Origin: Intoshia linei
Taxonomy: Eukaryota; Orthonectida; Rhopaluridae
DNA: 30,516 nucleotides
Assembly (NCBI GenBank): GCA_001642005.1
Contig: LWCA01000363.1
Span: forward strand, 1 to 30,516
Direction of reading: 5' to 3'
The position numbers and the translations under genes were made by a program. Positions 9,036-21,547 of this stretch are shown here, piece by piece. Every line of letters starts with the position of its first letter. Position 1 is the stretch's first letter. The notes below the pieces were generated by a model, which saw only the letters and a list, made by a program, of their open reading frames with translations, made no database searches and had not been told where the DNA came from.

Positions 9036-12000
9036 TCATGTTAATAACACAATAACCATTAATAAAAAACTAATTTTTTTGGTAAAGCCACAATTGAATT
9101 GAAGTGGTGGTCTCCAATATCGAAGTCTATTTGATTTAGAATTTGATTGAAAATTATTCCTTATTCTAGTTTTTTGATTTTGATATTGATTTGGATATTT
9201 GTTGATTTGGTTTTGATAATACAATTCAAAAGGATTGACAAGAGTTTTTTGGGTACGTGGAGGTTTTTGAGTGGTAATTTTTTTCCTTTCAAGATTTTTA
9301 TAATTGAGCCCCTTCTTATGCATTTGAATAATTTTTTCTATATATTCAATTTGATTAAGCGGTTTTATTGGTAAAATTATGGGTTTTTTGGTAGTTGGTA
9401 ATGGTATAGGTTTTGATTTTGGTTTCTGTATATTAGGTTTTATTTTACTTTTCTTTAAATCAGTAACATTACCCAAATTGATTCGAAGAGCATCTTGAAC
9501 TGAAAAAACTGATAAACTTTCATCTACTACATTTTTAATATGAATAGTCAATTTCATATTATAATTTAGACAAGCTCCGCCATCGAGATTGTCTAACCCG
9601 TCAATATATCCAGACGAAGTAGTAAGAAAATAATAATTCTAAATATAATTAATTACAATAATCAAATTGATTATAAATTATTACATTAATTTTTGATTTA
9701 AGCAATAATGCGTAAAAATTTAACAAAACTGCCTGAGGCATATAAAAGTTAAAGGTTAAATTCCAAACAAATTTATAATTTATGTTTGTCGGAAAATAGT
9801 AGAATGGCAATAAATTTTTATGGAAATTTATATTTCTATAATGTATATTATACATTTTATATGTACTATTCCGATAATAATTTTTAATTTAAAAACTAAA
9901 ATACCTCTCCGACATGAAAATTGATTTTTGAATTAATTGGATTGTTATTTTCAAAAAAAAATGTATATGGTGTTTTGCTATTTTCATCACATTTGCATTT
10001 ACGAATTAATTTGGAAAATTCAAGTCTTTTGCAATTGTAAAATTCATCCGGAGTCACCTAAAATTTGAATTAAAAAATACATTTAATATTAGTCGTCATT
10101 ATAATTGAGTACTACAATTAACGTAATTGTAGTAATTATTGACAAACAACTTTGAAACTGAGAAAGGTTTTAAAATATTTTTAATGATAGACTAATTTTT
10201 AAAGTAAAAATAAAAGTAAAACGTATCATGTGGGAAATCATTGAAGCAATTTAAATTTAATTAGATAAAAATCGATTTTTATATATTCCATTTGTGCATA
10301 ACACGGGTGAAATTGCTAAATGCATTAAAATTTCTGCATAATGGATTAGACGGCTGATATGAATTTAATATTCATTTAAATTTTTTTCATTTTTTAATTC
10401 AAAATTCAAATAAATATTATACAAGGGTCAACAATTTGTAAACACATGGTCGAATAAATGACACAAAATTAACTTTACATTTCATGTGAATATTTTTATA
10501 AGTGGACTGTTTTTTATTTTAAAAAAAATTATTAATAAATAAATGAAATCTTTCAAATTTAATTAATTGTCCATTTCTGCATTGTAAACGTCTAAAATTG
10601 TCAAAATATTAAAAGCATGAAAAGCATACAAAACTCATTAGTAAACAAAGCAAATGTGTTATAATATCAGTCAGTTTGATTATCTGTGATAAGAGAAGAG
10701 TCCATGGGATTACTTGACAATACATTACACATCAACATTAAACATAATCACGCACATAATAAAATGTAATTAGTTTCATTAATTAATCAAATAAACAAAA
10801 TTTAAAAAAATCAAAGCATTAGCTGATAAAATGCGTTTCGATAGGGTAGAAGAAAATTTCTGTGACTTAAATATTAATGTTAAAAGGTTGACACACAAAA
10901 ATAATGTTTAAATTTGTATTTTTTAAATTTTCAAGATTCTTATATTTTTAAATAAATTGTAACACACAAACATTTAATTTTACACGGTAAACAAAGAATA
11001 AAGAATATGAAAAATCTCATTGAAAATTCAATAAATTTATCAATTTTTAAATTAAAATAAAGGGAGTAATGAAAATTTGACATGACATGTAATTATCAAT
11101 GAAATTATTCACGCCGCGTAAATAAAATGGATAAAAATTTACGGCTCAATTATTGTAATCATGTTATCAAAGTTAACATTTAAAGTGGTATTATGTTTCA
11201 AAACAATTCCAACAATCGTACTACATTCTATATATTATATAAAATCTCAATTCGGGTAATGTACTACGCACCATTGACATTCATCTGATAAAAAAATTCT
11301 GATAAAATGTATTAATGAAAATAATAAAAACTCTGTTGGTGAAACCACAGGAAACTTTCAATGACATAAATACACTTTAAAAATAAATTTAGATAATGAA
11401 AAATAATATACATTATGTGTCACATTAAAATATTATCAACTTGTATAAAATTAACGGAAACAAATTTTCCCGTTTAATTTCCACATTAAATGACGCTAAA
11501 TAACGTTAAATAGCATGATGGGATTAATTCCAATTAATTTTAATACAAAGTCAAATCATAACAATGACAATTGAAATTAAAATCTATATTCTAGATTAAA
11601 CAATAAATGTCCCAATATTCCAGTTTATTAATGTAATCAGATTATAATTTGACACGACAAATTTGTTTTTAAAATTAATCCACAATAAAATTCGTTAATT
11701 TGCCAAATTTACACAAATGATGCCTTGTATCCGTAATTCAGAATCTCACTTAATGTGAATTCAATTTTAGATTATGGGTTGACGACTTTTTAATTTAATC
11801 TTTAATTGATGTATTTAAACTGATTCCGATACAATATGATGAAATAAATTGCATCTGCTATTATAATAGAAGAATACAAAGTATAAACAAAAATTTATAG
11901 ATATAATATACAAAGCTGAATAAGCACTAAGTTTATTCAAATTTAACCCAACAGGGCCACTTTTTTCCATCTAGATTTTTCAGACCATTTTTTTACTCTG

Positions 12001-15000
12001 CAGAAATTTTATCATTATTATTTTAGCAAAAAAGTTGACAATCAAAATAATATCAAATTAAATTTAACATGCAATATTCTCTCTCTCTACAGTAGTATGT
12101 ACAATTTGTGTAGTTCGTCAATACTGATTTAGATGAGTTTAGAGAAACAAACAATAACCTTATAAACCAGTAGTTTTCAACCTTTTTGTGTTCGCGACCC
12201 CCCTTATAAACATAAAAAATTTTCGCGACCCAAAAATTTTCTATATACTCCAAACATCTTATCAATTAACAAATTAAAATATTAAAAAACCATATTCAGT
12301 TTTATTTATATTTTATACTGTGTTCAAATTCTCACGACCCCCTGATATATTTCGCGACCCCCGGTTGAAAACCACTGTTATAAACCATACATTACTAATT
12401 TTATACAAAAAATTTTCTTGCCTTGGTACCCCCTGTTAATAAAATAAACCTTTCCAAAAAATACACCAAAAATGGTTAAGAAAGGATTGGAAAACTGGAA
12501 TTGTTGATTGTAGAGAATAAATAAAGTTTAAAATTAACCATGAACCCTGGTATTGGACTAAACATTATACTTTGTAAAAAAATAAAAAATAATTTAATAA
12601 TCTAGTCTGAAAACATTTTTGAAAATAATTGGTAGTTTGTAGTTTAATCATATTAAATAAATTTGAAATTTAAAATTTGACAGAAATTATAATTTTTCCA
12701 CTAATGACTATATAAATAATCAATAATTTACTCAATAGTAAATGCTGACATTAGAATAATAAATAATACAAATTATCAAACTGAAAAGATTAATTAAGAG
12801 TAAGAAATACAATTTAACATTCTAGACATTAAATTACGGGAATTACTGGGTGGCTCTGTACCGTACTGACAAATAATATGTATAAAAAAATTGAACGGTT
12901 CACATTTGGATTATACTGTGGAATTCACAGTGTGATAGAGACTGAGAATGCTTGGTTCAGATGAAACATTTTTTTAAATTTCATGTTTCACGTAATTTAA
13001 GGATAATGACCCTTGAATTACAAAAAATAAAATGCATTTGTTTTCTAATTGTCGATTGAAACATAAAATTGGAAAATAATAGTCTATCTCAAGTTACAAG
13101 ATACATTTATTCTGAAAATTAAAAATTATTGACTAAAAATAAAATGTAGTCAAAAGCAGAATGAAAATATTTTAAACCAGTGTCAAATCAAATTTACCCT
13201 GATGGACTAAAAAAATTGAACACCACTACGAAAGTTTTTATTATAATTACAAAGTAATTTAGAATAGTAGTAATATTTACTCCTAGTCCCTCTCAACGAC
13301 CCTATCCAGAGCCGTATTAAGCTACTTCGTAGCTCTGGGCTAAGCAAAGGGCTGGAGGCCCTTTATAGTTTTGACGAAGCAAAAAGCTATTTCGAGCGAA
13401 GCGATAAAAAAAATTTAGAGTCCCTTTTTAGAAGACAGGGCATACTGTTGGTTGGAGACTTAGAGTCTTATTTCATTGAGTATTAATAAAAGCATTACAA
13501 GATATTATATAGGTTTCTAGTAATTTTTATTTCTTTTACAAAAACTTACTTAATTAATGAACAAAGTTTACTTTTTCATTTGAAAATATGCACCATGCAG
13601 TCACTAAAATTCTTGACAAATGTTGTTTTCTCACTTTTTTCTGAAAGAAATCAAATATGATATTATCAAAACTGATATCATTCAAAATGTCATTCTCAAT
13701 TGACATTAAAGAGAGCGCATTCAAACGAGGTTGAGCTAAAGAATTTCGAAGTTCATTCTTAATTATTTTTAGTTTAGAAAAATTTCTTTCATCTTTGCAA
13801 CCATTATTAAAAAAAACATTCAAATGCAGATTTCAATATTAAGAAATAGTGATTGCAATTTATCACTTTTTATAACTTCATACATATCAAAAATTTTATG
13901 GCTTGTTTTTTCCCAATCAAAATAATGTTTTAATTGTTGACATTCCAATTCTTAGGATATAAATGTGAAGTATTTTTTAATAAATTGGGGCCTCTTTTTA
14001 AGATATAAATGTAAAGTACTTTTATTAATTTGGGAGCCTTTTTTAATGAGTGGCCCTGGGGTACACCCCATATTTCCCATGCCTTAAAACGGCTCTGGCC
14101 CTATCCGTCACGCAACAAAATACAGTAAATTCAAATTAGTTATAGTACAGCTAAAAATTTTAAATAATAAAAATATGAGCCAACGAGTCAGATTTATAAA
14201 AATAAATCATACAAAGTTCAAAGTTTGATCCATAAATTTTAGTGAGCTATATCAGTCAATTTTTCAATTTTAAATTTGTCAATCTCATAATAAAAATAAA
14301 TAATAAAACATACTAATAAATAAAATTTTAGCCATCATAAGCAACTTTTTTATCAAACGTTATCGAGATATACTGATACGGGTTCTCTGACTATAATTTC
14401 TGATTTACAATTTAATACATTGATGTATTAATATTGATATAAATGTTAATATAATAAAAAATTTAATTTTTTTTGAGTAACGGTAGTTCTATACGTGTCT
14501 GCATTAGGCATCCACTGGCATAAATTTTAACAATTATCGAATTTTAATTTACAGAAATGCTAATAACAATTATATTACATTTTATGAAAAAACTAACATA
14601 TTATTATTACTAACAGATGCATTACATTTAAATGTATAATAATAAAATAAATTCAATTTTGCCAAAATATCTGAAAATTTCAACGAATTTCTGCGACTTT
14701 CAACGATTCAAACCTTAATTTTCTCAATTTTAATAAAAAAGTTCACCAGTCTCAAAAGTAATTATATAATTATACAAATCTTAGTTTTTATTATCATTTA
14801 TCATAGATAGTAACATATTTTTCCAAAAATATGTTGATTGATAGCATAATTATAATTTCATGTAGTAAATGGAAAGGTTTTAAGATTATAGATTTTCATG
14901 TAAAGGTTTTGTTAAATTACAAAAAATTTAGTCAATTTACGAAATTTATAGATAATTAAAATTTATCGATTCAATTATATGTATAATTATTCAATTTACC

Positions 15001-16666
15001 AACAATCTACAATGTACATTATCATTAGCAAGGGTTCTTAACCTGTGGTACCGATTAAAATTCTACAACGCCATCTGAAGAAGAAACTTTCATTATCTCA
15101 TCAACACCGTCCAAAGTTTGTGTTTGAATATTACAGAACCAAACCTACCAAGCTGGAGGCCACCGAAAATGAAAAATAGGACCTCAAAAAAATTTTTAAC
15201 ACTTACATTTTCAATTTAACACACAATATATAGGTAGACATGATATTCAAGAATATTTAGTAAAATTTCGTAGAGATCCAAAAAGAGGTTTCGGTAGGTT
15301 AATATATTAACACTTGCGTCGAGCAAAATAATTGTTTTTTAATCAATTTTTTATTTAAAAATTAAATTAATAATATTTATTCGTACGATATCCACGGTTA
15401 CAACAATCCCCTATATTTCATAGTGACAGAGTTGCCAACCATATAAAATTCTTAGATTTTTAGTATTGAGAAAATGGTATTTTACTTTATATTAAATGCT
15501 CAGTTTATATAAAGGGTCGTAAAAAGAGCTATGGCCTACAATCATGAGGAGCTATTTTTATAATTTATTAATAGGTAATATTGGAAAATTTCTTAAGTAT
15601 ACCAAAATTATAATATATTATCGCATAATAAAATATTCTATTGGTTCAGTCCAATTAGTTATTTTTTAATTTTTAGATACTGAACGATCGATTAAGCAAT
15701 GTATAGAGGTCCCATTTTAAAATTTTTTTATAGTACCCTACAATTTCCATCTGACCCGGGTCTACTTCTGGTTCTTCACGGTCCTGGTTATATAAAATTA
15801 AATGTTTGTGTTACCATTAAATTAAAAAATTAACTCACAGAATTAAAAAAACCCAATTTCTAACACAATTTTTTGAAGGTGATGTTTTATCGCAAATTTA
15901 ATTTTCAGAAATTGAGTCCTTCAGTGTCAAAAGCCGAAATTACCTATTTAAAAAAAAACAAAAAAAGTCTTGGAATTTTATAAAACGAAAATTCTGGTAT
16001 AATTTTTAAAACCATTAACATTATCAATTTTTAAAAAAATCACAATTAAATTAGTTGAACTAATAAGTTATTTCCAACTAACATGCAAAAAAATTTTCAA
16101 TCTCAAAAATTGACGCCTTCACGGTCAAAAAAGCACTTTAGTATTTATTTTTTTAAATTTGTAAACTATTTAATTGAAATAAAAAACAAAAGTTATTTTT
16201 CTATTTTTTTCATTAAAATTTAATTGAAAATGATTAAATACTTTTTTGTCGGTGAAAGTGTTACTTTCATAAATTTTAAAGTTGACAATGTTACTTTTAG
16301 TTAAAAATTAAATATAAATGTGTATTTGTATAATGCTAAAATTCTTATTTTTGGTAAACTTGTAACAAACCACATCCAATATTATCAAAAAATTTCTATA
16401 TGCCTCAAAAATATGGTCTAATTTAATAATAATAATAACAATAAATCTAAATAAAATACCTGATATATACTATAATATTCATCATTGGATTTAGGACATA
16501 TAAAATTAATTTCATCGTGCATATTAACTTCTATAACAGGTTGAGTATTACTTTGTTTAAACAAGGAATTATGACGAATCCATTCAACAGAAGGTAATCG
16601 TTTGGTAGAAATGAAGAAAAATTTGATAAAAATCAAAAATATCATAACAGTGTATCGTTCAACCAT
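9036..16666 (-). CDS. Ephrin: Ephrin (Eph-receptor ligand), three coding exons
   Basis: Exons on minus: 16666-16460 (69 codons), 10057-9905 (51 codons) and 9638-9036 (200 codons plus TGA), all joined in phase 0 with GTATTT donors and TTTAG-type acceptors; total 320 aa. Residues 1-20 form a signal peptide. The ephrin receptor-binding domain is about 25-155: VEWIRHNSLF, VIEVNMHDEINFICP, YYSIYQVTPDEFYNC, then INFHVGENYYFLTTSSGYID and GLDNLDGGACLNYNMKL, matching the family's Y-I-Y-V...C and GLDN..GG.C hallmarks. Candidate disulphide cysteines are C57, C78, C90 or C92, and C143. A K/P/Q/N-rich linker (about 165-300) leads to FNCG and a hydrophobic tail (309-320) with nothing after it, which suggests GPI anchoring rather than a transmembrane ephrin-B form. 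The start chosen is the third of three overlapping ATGs (16674, 16670, 16666); only this one is in frame. Ephrins act at the cell surface in contact-dependent guidance. Confidence 0.93.
9639..9904 (-). other. Ephrin intron 2 (266 nt)
   Basis: Donor GTATTTTAG at 9904 and acceptor ATATTTAG ending at 9639, phase 0. It is AT-rich; an apparent 68-codon frame inside is a chance product. Confidence 0.88.
12168..12377. mobile_element. hAT MITE with TSD TTATAAAC
   Basis: The ends CAGTAGTTTTCAACC and, on minus, CAGTGGTTTTCAACC differ at one base, and TTATAAAC is duplicated exactly at 12160-12167 and 12378-12385. Sub-terminal TTCGCGACCCCC-like blocks occur on both arms, making the 210-bp element partly palindromic. 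It has no coding and lies in ephrin intron 1. Confidence 0.95.
13307..14097 (-). mobile_element. hAT element with transposase remnant
   Basis: The inverted ends CAGAGCCGTATTAAG and, on minus, CAGAGCCGTTTTAAG flank 791 bp. The octamers next to them, ACCCTATC (13299-13306) and GCCCTATC (14098-14105), agree at 7 of 8 positions. The interior encodes the C-terminal end of a hAT transposase on minus. Two imperfect copies of an AAGATATAAATGTGAAGTA-type unit with a following GGGGCCTC or GGGAGCC (about 13954-14048) lie near the right end. Confidence 0.9.
13554..13952 (-). pseudogene. hAT transposase C-terminal (dimerisation) fragment
   Basis: Minus peptides include DERNFSKLKIIKNELRNS followed by QPRLNALSLMSIENDI: the ERSFSKLK..KN.LR....RLN.L..LSIE signature of the hAT C-terminal dimerisation region, in the subgroup that also gave rise to ZMYM1-like genes. 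Upstream, another frame reads LECQQLKHYFDWEK up to SLFLNIEIC, which should be continuous with it, so there is at least one frameshift near 13823. The catalytic core and BED finger are absent. This is a decayed remnant that cannot encode an active enzyme; the open part covers 13554-13823. Confidence 0.85.
15512..15786. mobile_element. Short hAT MITE related to 1955-4138
   Basis: Read on minus it begins CAGGACCGTGAAGAACC then GACCCGGGTCAGATG, matching the left end of the 1955 element, and its other end retains GGCCTACAATCATGAGG and ATTAATAGGTAAT like that element's right end. Flanking octamers are TTTATATA (15504-15511) and GTTATATA (15787-15794), 7 of 8 identical. At 275 bp it shows what the 1955 element looked like before the Helitron insertion. 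The left tip is degraded (AAGGGTCG). Confidence 0.8.
15800..16160 (+). mobile_element. Helitron-derived sequence, plus orientation
   Basis: It contains the family's internal modules: TTTCAGAAATTGAGTCCTTC, then a later AAATTGACGCCTTCACGGTC with AAAAAAGCACTTTAGTA. The same order is seen in the copies near 8510, 19380 and 24850. Ends are eroded and no TC or CTAG terminus is found. It lies in ephrin intron 1, next to the MITE ending at 15786. Confidence 0.65.
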
Positions 16667-19289
16667 TCATTCATGTAAAACTATAAAATTTATGAATAAA
16701 TTGTATAATATTTGAATAAGTGTACATTATAAAATAATAAAAAAGTATACTACAAAAAATATATACATTTATTATATACTTTTTGATATATGAGATGAAG
16801 AGCACAATTTCAAAAACAAAACAATTAAGTGTGATTTATAGCTACTTTGAAAGAATTTTTGATTTGAGCCATTCAATTAATAAAAATTACATTAAAATAA
16901 AATTGGGAGGATGCTTGAGATGTAATATGTATTGTACAAGTTTTGAATCAATATCTAAAGTATAATTACAGATATAAATACATCAACGGTACTCAACAAT
17001 ACAATTTGTGATTTATGTATGATTTAATAAAATGAAACGATTTGGTATGCCGAGCTAATACCGAGAGAATAAATACTTTAATTGTGAGTAAAAATAGTTA
17101 TTAAGACATTATACATGATTCATGGGACGTTTACATTCATCAAGATTGCTGAACCACAATACAATATTTCAATCTTTTCATATCATGTACCATGTGTCAG
17201 AAAAAGAAATTATACTTTATATAAAAAAGAATAAATATAGAATAAGAAATTTTGATCGTGTAAATTGAAATGTTTAAATTTTAAAATTTTATGCAAATTA
17301 CATTTTATCAATTTTAACTAACCAAGCATGTAATTTAAATGTAATTAATTCCAAAGTTAGTCAAGTATATTCAATACAATGCATTCAATATCTCAATAGA
17401 GTTATTTACATTTTCAATACATTTATGTTTATAGGTGAAATTTATCAAAATTAATAAAGTATACAAACATTTCAAAATTTGAAAATTTCAATATAAAAAT
17501 TTATAAAACTATTCAATATATAAAACGCAAATTGTATAAAATTTAAAATAATATAAAACTTTAAAAACCTTTAAAATCTTAATAAATCCACATTGATATA
17601 TTTTGCTTGACAGTTTTCTGAAATGAGTTTAATCGGACATTGTAAACAAATTATGATAACATGACGAATTTCAAAGATGAATAGGCGGTGCTCAATAAAT
17701 TGAATTACAGACAAAAACATTTCAAATTCAAGTATCACACTGTGACAGACATGACGTAAATGGAAATTTAATATCAAATTTAAACAAGACAATTGTAGGC
17801 GTTATCCAACTGAATTATAGTGTGAAGTTTAATATTGACTTTAATATTGTATACAGAGGATTACTGAGTACAATAGTGCCATTTTTTATACAGTCTGTTT
17901 TTGTACTAGGCAATGGAATTCACTACTATCTACGCGCTATTATCTATATACGATTACACGCACTCTGTCCAATACATGTCTAATTAAATATTCAAGAGCT
18001 TTAGCTTATTTTAGCATAATGAATGAAATAATTATTTCAAATAATCAAATTTTATTAGCGGTATTGTTTAAATTTCGTTTAAATGAGTTTTAAAGTGAAT
18101 CGAAAATTTATCTACATTTAATGTAGAGTACATTGACTTTTTTTTAATGTAAAGTAACTGTCTATTTTTTAATCTCAATTTGCAAAAAAATTACAAATTC
18201 TAGTTCAAAGGTCACGTATTTTAGCACGTGTTGTAGTGTAGAATTTTAGATTAATATACCGATTTTATTTGACTAATAATAAAAATTGGTGTCATTTCAT
18301 ACAAATAAAAAAGAAATGTAAATAATCGTTAGAATCATTAAAATTTTTATTCTCTTATTAGACTTAATAGACATTTTTTGTTTTGACACGAACAATTTTA
18401 CTTTTCGTTTAATTTTATTATCAAGTCACGTAATGGATTCATTTTCATGTTTTGATACTTATTGCGTCGTTAAATTATTGTTTTTTAAAATTTATTATTC
18501 CTGTTGTGAATTCTTTTGAAAATTTTTCAATTTCAAAGTTTAAGAATTTAAGAATTTAAGAGATTAACAATGTCAACATTTTGACAAATTTTACAATTTC
18601 ACTTTTTATTGCATTGATTGATTATAGCGGTATTATTGTTGTAAACCATTAAATTATACATTTACGTTACAATAACTTAATTTTTTAGTACATTTTCGAA
18701 ATATTTTAATTAATTTTAGTGAATATACTAGTAATGTAACATGTAAAATAATTTCAAGTAAATTATAATTTATTAGAGGTTTTTGTGTATTAATTCATTT
18801 TCTCAACGAACCACAATAACACCTCGGGCAAAATCAAATTTTAAATTTTTATCTTTTTTAAGACATTATTAGTTTAACATGTAAAAGTACATTCATTTAT
18901 TTGAGATTATGTATTTATTCAAAAAGTAAACAACCAACAAAAAAATATTACAATAGTGAGGTTACGGTGTATTTTTTTGCATTAGGCAACTTGCGCAATG
19001 CGCAATGATGAAATGTAAAATTTTCTAAATTATAGGTTGGTTTGAATGAAATTTCAAACTGAGTATAAAGAAAAATGTTAAGGGACAGTAGGACATTGTA
19101 AAATGGTGGTTTTGCAAAATAATGAAAAGATTAAAATATGATAAATGGTATATGTTTATTATCTATAAAAAGGATATACAAATTAAGTTTACAGAATTCT
19201 TCGAAAATATTTTTTTAATTTTTATATGTATTGCGATTCTTTGGTTGTTAAAAATATAGATACATAAATCAATATAATTCTTTTACTTA
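16667..19289. other. Upstream region of the ephrin gene
   Basis: 2.6 kb 5' of the ephrin start codon with no transposon I can recognise. It may contain the promoter and non-coding 5' exons, but no convincing TATA, initiator or splice pair can be assigned. Open frames at 16783-16965 (plus) and 17571-17792 (minus) lack motifs. It is one of the longer stretches in the window free of identifiable repeats. Confidence 0.4.
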
Positions 19290-19750
19290 CAATGTATATG
19301 AAATTGAATGTCTGTGTGTTATCGTTTTATTAAATAATTAACGATTGTAGAAATTAAAAAAACCTAATTTCTAATACAGTTTTTCAAGAGTGATTTTTTA
19401 TCGAAAATTTTATTTTCAAAAATTGAGTTTTTCAGGCTCAAAAATAAAACCATAACTACTTTTTTTTTAAAAATAAAAAATCCTTGAATTTTGAATACTT
19501 GTTATTAGTGTTGTTTCCCGTTACATACACAAAAAAATGTAAATTCACAAATTGACGTCCTCATGGACAAAAAATAACTTTAGTATTGATTTTTTTAATT
19601 GGTAACTTAATTTAATATAACAAAAAGTTCTAGAATTTAAAAAATATTATTCTGTTACAATTTATTTTATTTGATATAGATTCTAGAATCTAAATGAATA
19701 ATTTGAATCACAAAAGGCTACGGATTACCGGTCAAAAATAAGTTTTAATA
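19290..19750 (+). mobile_element. Helitron piece, plus orientation
   Basis: It starts near GTCTGTGTGTTATCG, an eroded form of the TTTGTGTGTTCC 5' region, then shows modules TTTTCAAAAATTGAGTTTTTC, AAATTGACGTCCTCATGGAC and, near 19720, CTACGGATTACCGGTCAAAA. Order and orientation agree with the plus copies at 8190 and 24730. No clean terminus remains. Confidence 0.65.
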
Positions 19751-19849
19751 TATTATCAATCAATACTATTCAAAATTTTGTGTCATTAAAATGAAAAATT
19801 TTATATCAGTTTCAATTATGATAACGTTGCTTCATCCAAAATGCTAGGG

Positions 19850-20797
19850 CAGGGTAGAGAACCCATTTCATACACAAGGCCACATTACAATAATTTGAAA
19901 TTAATAAATAAATAATTAACTGAATTATATAGATTTTCACCCATATTTCTTTATTGGTAATGTGTAAACGTTCAATTCACATTTTTTTTGAAATTCTAGG
20001 ATCAATATTTACATTTTCAATTTTTATTTTAATCGAAATATTTGAAAAATATTGGTTGAATATATTAAAAGTATGTTCATCGGGAATGCGTAGATTTCTC
20101 GGGTTTAACTTTTATATTTATAACAACTGAAATAAGCTCTATCAGAATAATTGTTTTTTTTTAATTTTCGGACCATTAATTATTTCACATTTTTTGTTTT
20201 AATAAAAAAAATACTTCGAAAAAAAATATATGAAAATTAAATGCTTTTTTTGACCGATAAGTCGTCATTTATTCGGATTGAAATTTTTTGTGTGTTAACA
20301 TGATACAACTGTGCCACCTGTAAATTTTTTTAAATTCTAGGGCTGTTTTCATTAAAAAAGAAGGGTAATTTGGGGATTTCGCCCTGAAGATATCATTTTT
20401 TTAAATTTAAATTTATGATAATGTTTATGATTTTAAAATCCGTATTAGTGTATATATTTTGTTAAATTCTCCAACTTGTTTGATTTTCAAAAAAAAGGAC
20501 AATTTGAGTTTTTGCCCAGTAAAATGTGAGTTTGGGAGGTTGAAATTTATCTTATTATATGTCCTGGAAAAAACTGTAGTTGAAATCTGGACTTTATAAA
20601 ATTCTAGGAGTGGTAGTTATTTCAATAAAGTGGTACACACAAACACAAACAAATATTGCGTAGCATATTATATAAATAATGATAATAAAGTGTCATAGAA
20701 TTTAAAATTTCTATTTACTAAATTGAAAATGTAAATTAATTCTAAAATAATGAATATGACATATTTTTATGTGAAGGCCGCACGTTCCCCACCCCTG
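19850..20797. mobile_element. hAT element split by a Helitron
   Basis: The left end CAGGGTAGAGAACCC and the right end, on minus CAGGGGTGGGGAACG, form a hAT inverted repeat, with matching inner GGCC at the next step (AAGGCCACATT and GGCCGCACG). Flanking octamers TGCTAGGG and GATTAGGG share only TAGGG, so the target duplication is degraded. Most of the interior (about 19925-20680) is Helitron sequence; the hAT parts are about 75 and 115 bp. Confidence 0.65.
19925..20680 (-). mobile_element. Helitron piece (minus) inside a hAT
   Basis: It shares long runs with 22330-22740 and 25560-26013: GCTCTATCAGAATAAT, TTATTCGGATTGAAATTTTT, GGGCTGTTTTCATTAAAAA and TTTCCAACTTGTTTGATTTT-like blocks. It ends in CACAAACAAATATTGCGTAG then CATATTATATAAATAAT, the minus-strand form of the Helitron 5' end. 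The 3' CTAG end is missing. Confidence 0.8.
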
Positions 20798-21547
20798 GAT
20801 TAGGGTGTTAACTTTTTTACAAAAATAAAAATCCGTGGGCACACAGGGTGACTAATGGATGTCTAAATATTTTGGTAGTATTTTTAAGATTTATTGTTTC
20901 AAAAATATCAGCCAGGTATCAGTATTCAAAAAATTAGAATTATAAAATTCCATTTAGTTTTATCTACATATTTCAATTTAATTGAGGTGCTCTATCGTTT
21001 TGTCGGGGTTTACAATGTACATAAATAAAAGAAAAATTTATTTTTGTCATTTCTCGTATTTATTATTAGTATCATAATGAATTTTTGGTTTGGTTTAGTT
21101 TAAGTTAAATTTTAACCAACATACCAAACATTCTAGTTTATAATGTCAAATAATCTAATCATCAAATAGGATTATAAGATTATAGATTAGAAAATAATAA
21201 CATTAGTTAAATTGGATTATCAGTCAAATTATGGAATTAATCCGTTAGATAAATAGTAATGACTAATAAACAGTAATAAATTAAAAATATTTGAACCGTT
21301 AGATTCTAACGGTTAGAACAGAGATTACCAACATACTTCACAGTTGGTACCCCTAAACTGAATTTATGACTTTTTTTTTATGACTAGAAACTTGGCTCGG
21401 TCATAAATTTTAATAAAATAATTAAATAAAAACGCTGCTCCTAAAATAGAACAAATGAGGTTTCCCAATAAGTTTTTACACTTGTAAGTATTTTAATTTA
21501 ATACCAAAGAATTTACTTTTATATGATTTTCACGTTTTATATTAGTA

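Larger units (their letters stand above)
10058..16459 (-). other. Ephrin intron 1 (6.4 kb)
   Basis: Donor GTATTTTATT at 16459, acceptor ATTCAAATTTTAG ending at 10058, phase 0. It contains hAT MITEs at 12168-12377 and 15512-15786, a hAT element at 13307-14097, a hAT-like fragment starting AAGGGTTCTTAACCTG at about 15030, and Helitron-derived sequence at about 15800-16160. The stretch 10060-12150 shows no repeat or coding signal that I can name. A large first intron is usual for developmental signalling genes and could hold enhancers, but none can be read directly. Confidence 0.85.

Noticed and set aside
9147-9374. 75-codon plus frame rich in I, F, L
   Set aside because: Antisense shadow of the third ephrin exon.
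12053-12265. 70-codon minus frame
   Set aside because: It crosses the left boundary of a hAT MITE (12168), so it mixes transposon and flank; AT-driven composition.
15030-15240. hAT-like end AAGGGTTCTTAACCTGTGG in ephrin intron 1
   Set aside because: No partner end or target duplication was located; recorded only as a fragment within the intron entry.
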